A stretch of DNA of 64,000 bases from Draconibacterium mangrovi (GTDB lineage: Bacteria > Bacteroidota > Bacteroidia > Bacteroidales > Prolixibacteraceae): positions 186,001-250,000 of the forward strand of contig NZ_JAAAGB010000004.1 of NCBI RefSeq assembly GCF_010586825.1. Reading direction: 5' to 3'. The translations under genes and the position numbers were made by a program. The notes beneath the pieces are model-generated. The model worked only from the letters and a program-made list of their open reading frames with translations. It was not told the DNA's origin and made no database searches. Shown here piece after piece: positions 62,964-64,000 of this stretch; position 1 is the first letter of the stretch, and every line of letters starts with the position of its first letter.

Positions 62964-64000
62964 CTATTCAGTTGCATTTGGATCAACAATGATTCCTTCA
63001 CCTTCACCATCTTGCCAGTAAACCGGTTCTCGGTAATTTTCTTCACCAGGGTAACCTTTGTTTTGATTAATTACACCCATAGTGTTTGAATTAATAGCAG
63101 AAGCAGGTATAGGCCAGAGTGCAATCCATGGTGCAGCGCGGTAGGTGTAGTGAGGTGCCACCACATTGTCGCGATAAAAACTATTTTTCTCCATTACACG
63201 GTCATACCAGAAATTGTCCTCTGTAAAATTACTCATGTTGTATGTTTTTCCGTTATAACAGGTTTTACCACTTTCTGCTAACATGAATGCCATACGGGTA
63301 ATTTCAGATTTACGTGGTTCTTCGTAGTACAATTCACGTGCACGCTCATCCAGGATAGTTCCCAAATTTATTTGGTCAGCAGAATAAGGTGCAGCATTGG
63401 CACGTGTACGAACAGCATTTAAATCATCTGCAGCTTTTTGTGATTCTCCTTTCCAGAAATAAGCTTCGGCTCGTAATAAGTAGGTTTCTGCCAATCGGTA
63501 GCAGTACCAGTCTCCATTACCGCCGTCAGGAGTATTGTCAGTTGGATCAGCAACATATAATTTGTAATGAGGCCATCCAAACCACGAACGAATGGTATCA
63601 GTACAAAGGATTCCACCGGCATCGTTATACAACTGTAGGTTCTTTCCATAGTAGTCGTCGTTTTTGTTTTTTAAGTCCGGATTGTTGTATACCATGTCTT
63701 CCATATTCATCCAGTTGCCAGGTGCATGACGATAATCATTCGGATCGTCCCAGTTTCCGGTATGGCTATAAGGCGTTTGGCGACAACGGCCAATTCCACG
63801 ACCGTAAGTTGTAACGTTATCAATTTCAACCAACTGACCACTAACTTTACTACCCAGTGGTTTATCTGACATTCCGTTATTACCATTAGGTGTTTTAATG
63901 TTTTTAGGCCAAAAGGGAACATTCTGGCGCATCATACTTATACGCTCGCTGGCTCCATCTTCAGTTAACTCTTCCCGCGATGTTAACAAATAAATTCTTT
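62964..64000 (-). CDS. SusD/RagB-family protein (partial, N-terminus outside window)
   Basis: The frame stays open to the right edge, so about 345 C-terminal residues are visible. Family marks: [36 protein letters not shown] region, [22 protein letters not shown], and [19 protein letters not shown] near the end. It binds a glycan or other nutrient at the surface for a SusC partner, which should lie just outside the window. Confidence 0.9.
   Translation of the reverse strand, partial: RIYLLTSREELTEDGASERISMMRQNVPFWPKNIKTPNGNNGMSDKPLGSKVSGQLVEIDNVTTYGRGIGRCRQTPYSHTGNWDDPNDYRHAPGNWMNMEDMVYNNPDLKNKNDDYYGKNLQLYNDAGGILCTDTIRSWFGWPHYKLYVADPTDNTPDGGNGDWYCYRLAETYLLRAEAYFWKGESQKAADDLNAVRTRANAAPYSADQINLGTILDERARELYYEEPRKSEITRMAFMLAESGKTCYNGKTYNMSNFTEDNFWYDRVMEKNSFYRDNVVAPHYTYRAAPWIALWPIPASAINSNTMGVINQNKGYPGEENYREPVYWQDGEGEGIIVDPNATE

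Overview
The window is chromosomal DNA of a Bacteroidota bacterium. The evidence is SusC/SusD pairs with a FecR/ECF-sigma pair, a DUF4922 protein, promoters of the TTTG-N(17-20)-TAnnTTTG type, few Shine-Dalgarno sequences, and a moderate-to-low GC content. The mix of a PorE-like OmpA protein, GH29, DUF2264 and many palindromic intergenic repeats suggests a marine or sediment member of the Marinilabiliales/Prolixibacteraceae type; that placement is inference.

Layout. 1-9.4 kb: the 3' end of an ovothiol-type methyltransferase (ovoA C-terminus), a secreted C26 peptidase, a prohibitin-like protein, a hotdog thioesterase, a small charged protein, a PorE-like TPR/propeller/OmpA protein, a PQQ-type propeller protein and a TonB-dependent receptor. 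9.4-15.3 kb: a dipeptide epimerase and the operon ilvD-ilvB-ilvN, preceded by a complete transcription attenuator with an Ile/Leu/Val-rich leader peptide. 15.5-20 kb: a CxxCH-bearing TolB-like lipoprotein, a membrane/TPR protein and a nucleoside-symporter-type MFS protein. 20.2-29.2 kb: SusD, SusC (with STN domain), FecR, ECF sigma factor and a GH29 alpha-L-fucosidase, all on the minus strand.

29.3-47 kb is the most coherent system: a peptidoglycan (muropeptide) salvage regulon. It holds a FadR-type regulator, a transglutaminase-like lipoprotein, an NlpC/P60 lipoprotein, an L-Ala-D/L-Glu epimerase, MurQ, a BadF-type MurNAc/GlcNAc kinase, an N-acetylmuramoyl-L-alanine amidase, a tandem GT-A glycosyltransferase, a HIT/GalT-like DUF4922 protein, a SpoIID-like protein without a signal peptide, a GH9-CE4 fusion and an AmpG-like transporter. 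Three copies of one 18-bp palindrome, each sitting on or beside a promoter, mark the regulator gene, the NlpC/P60-epimerase pair and the divergent kinase/amidase promoter region. I take these as the regulator's operators.

47.0-47.7 kb is non-coding and very unusual: inverted and REP-like repeats are followed by a head-to-head array of about 14 TCCTGC/GCAGGA boxes spaced 20-21 bp (two helical turns), whose orientation flips at a central hairpin. 47.8-52 kb: a large TPR protein and a long-chain acyl-CoA ligase, then a roughly 170-bp imperfect palindrome (MITE-like). 52.3-58.8 kb is a galactose locus: galM, divergent from a GntR-type regulator, galK, galT and an FHS-type sugar transporter. The same 16-bp operator lies before the regulator gene and before galK. 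58.8-60.1 kb: a metallophosphoesterase and two identical tRNA-Asp genes. 60.1-64 kb: a glycosidase remnant directly after the tRNAs, a DUF2264 protein and the C-terminal part of another SusD protein cut by the window edge, the start of a second glycan-use locus.
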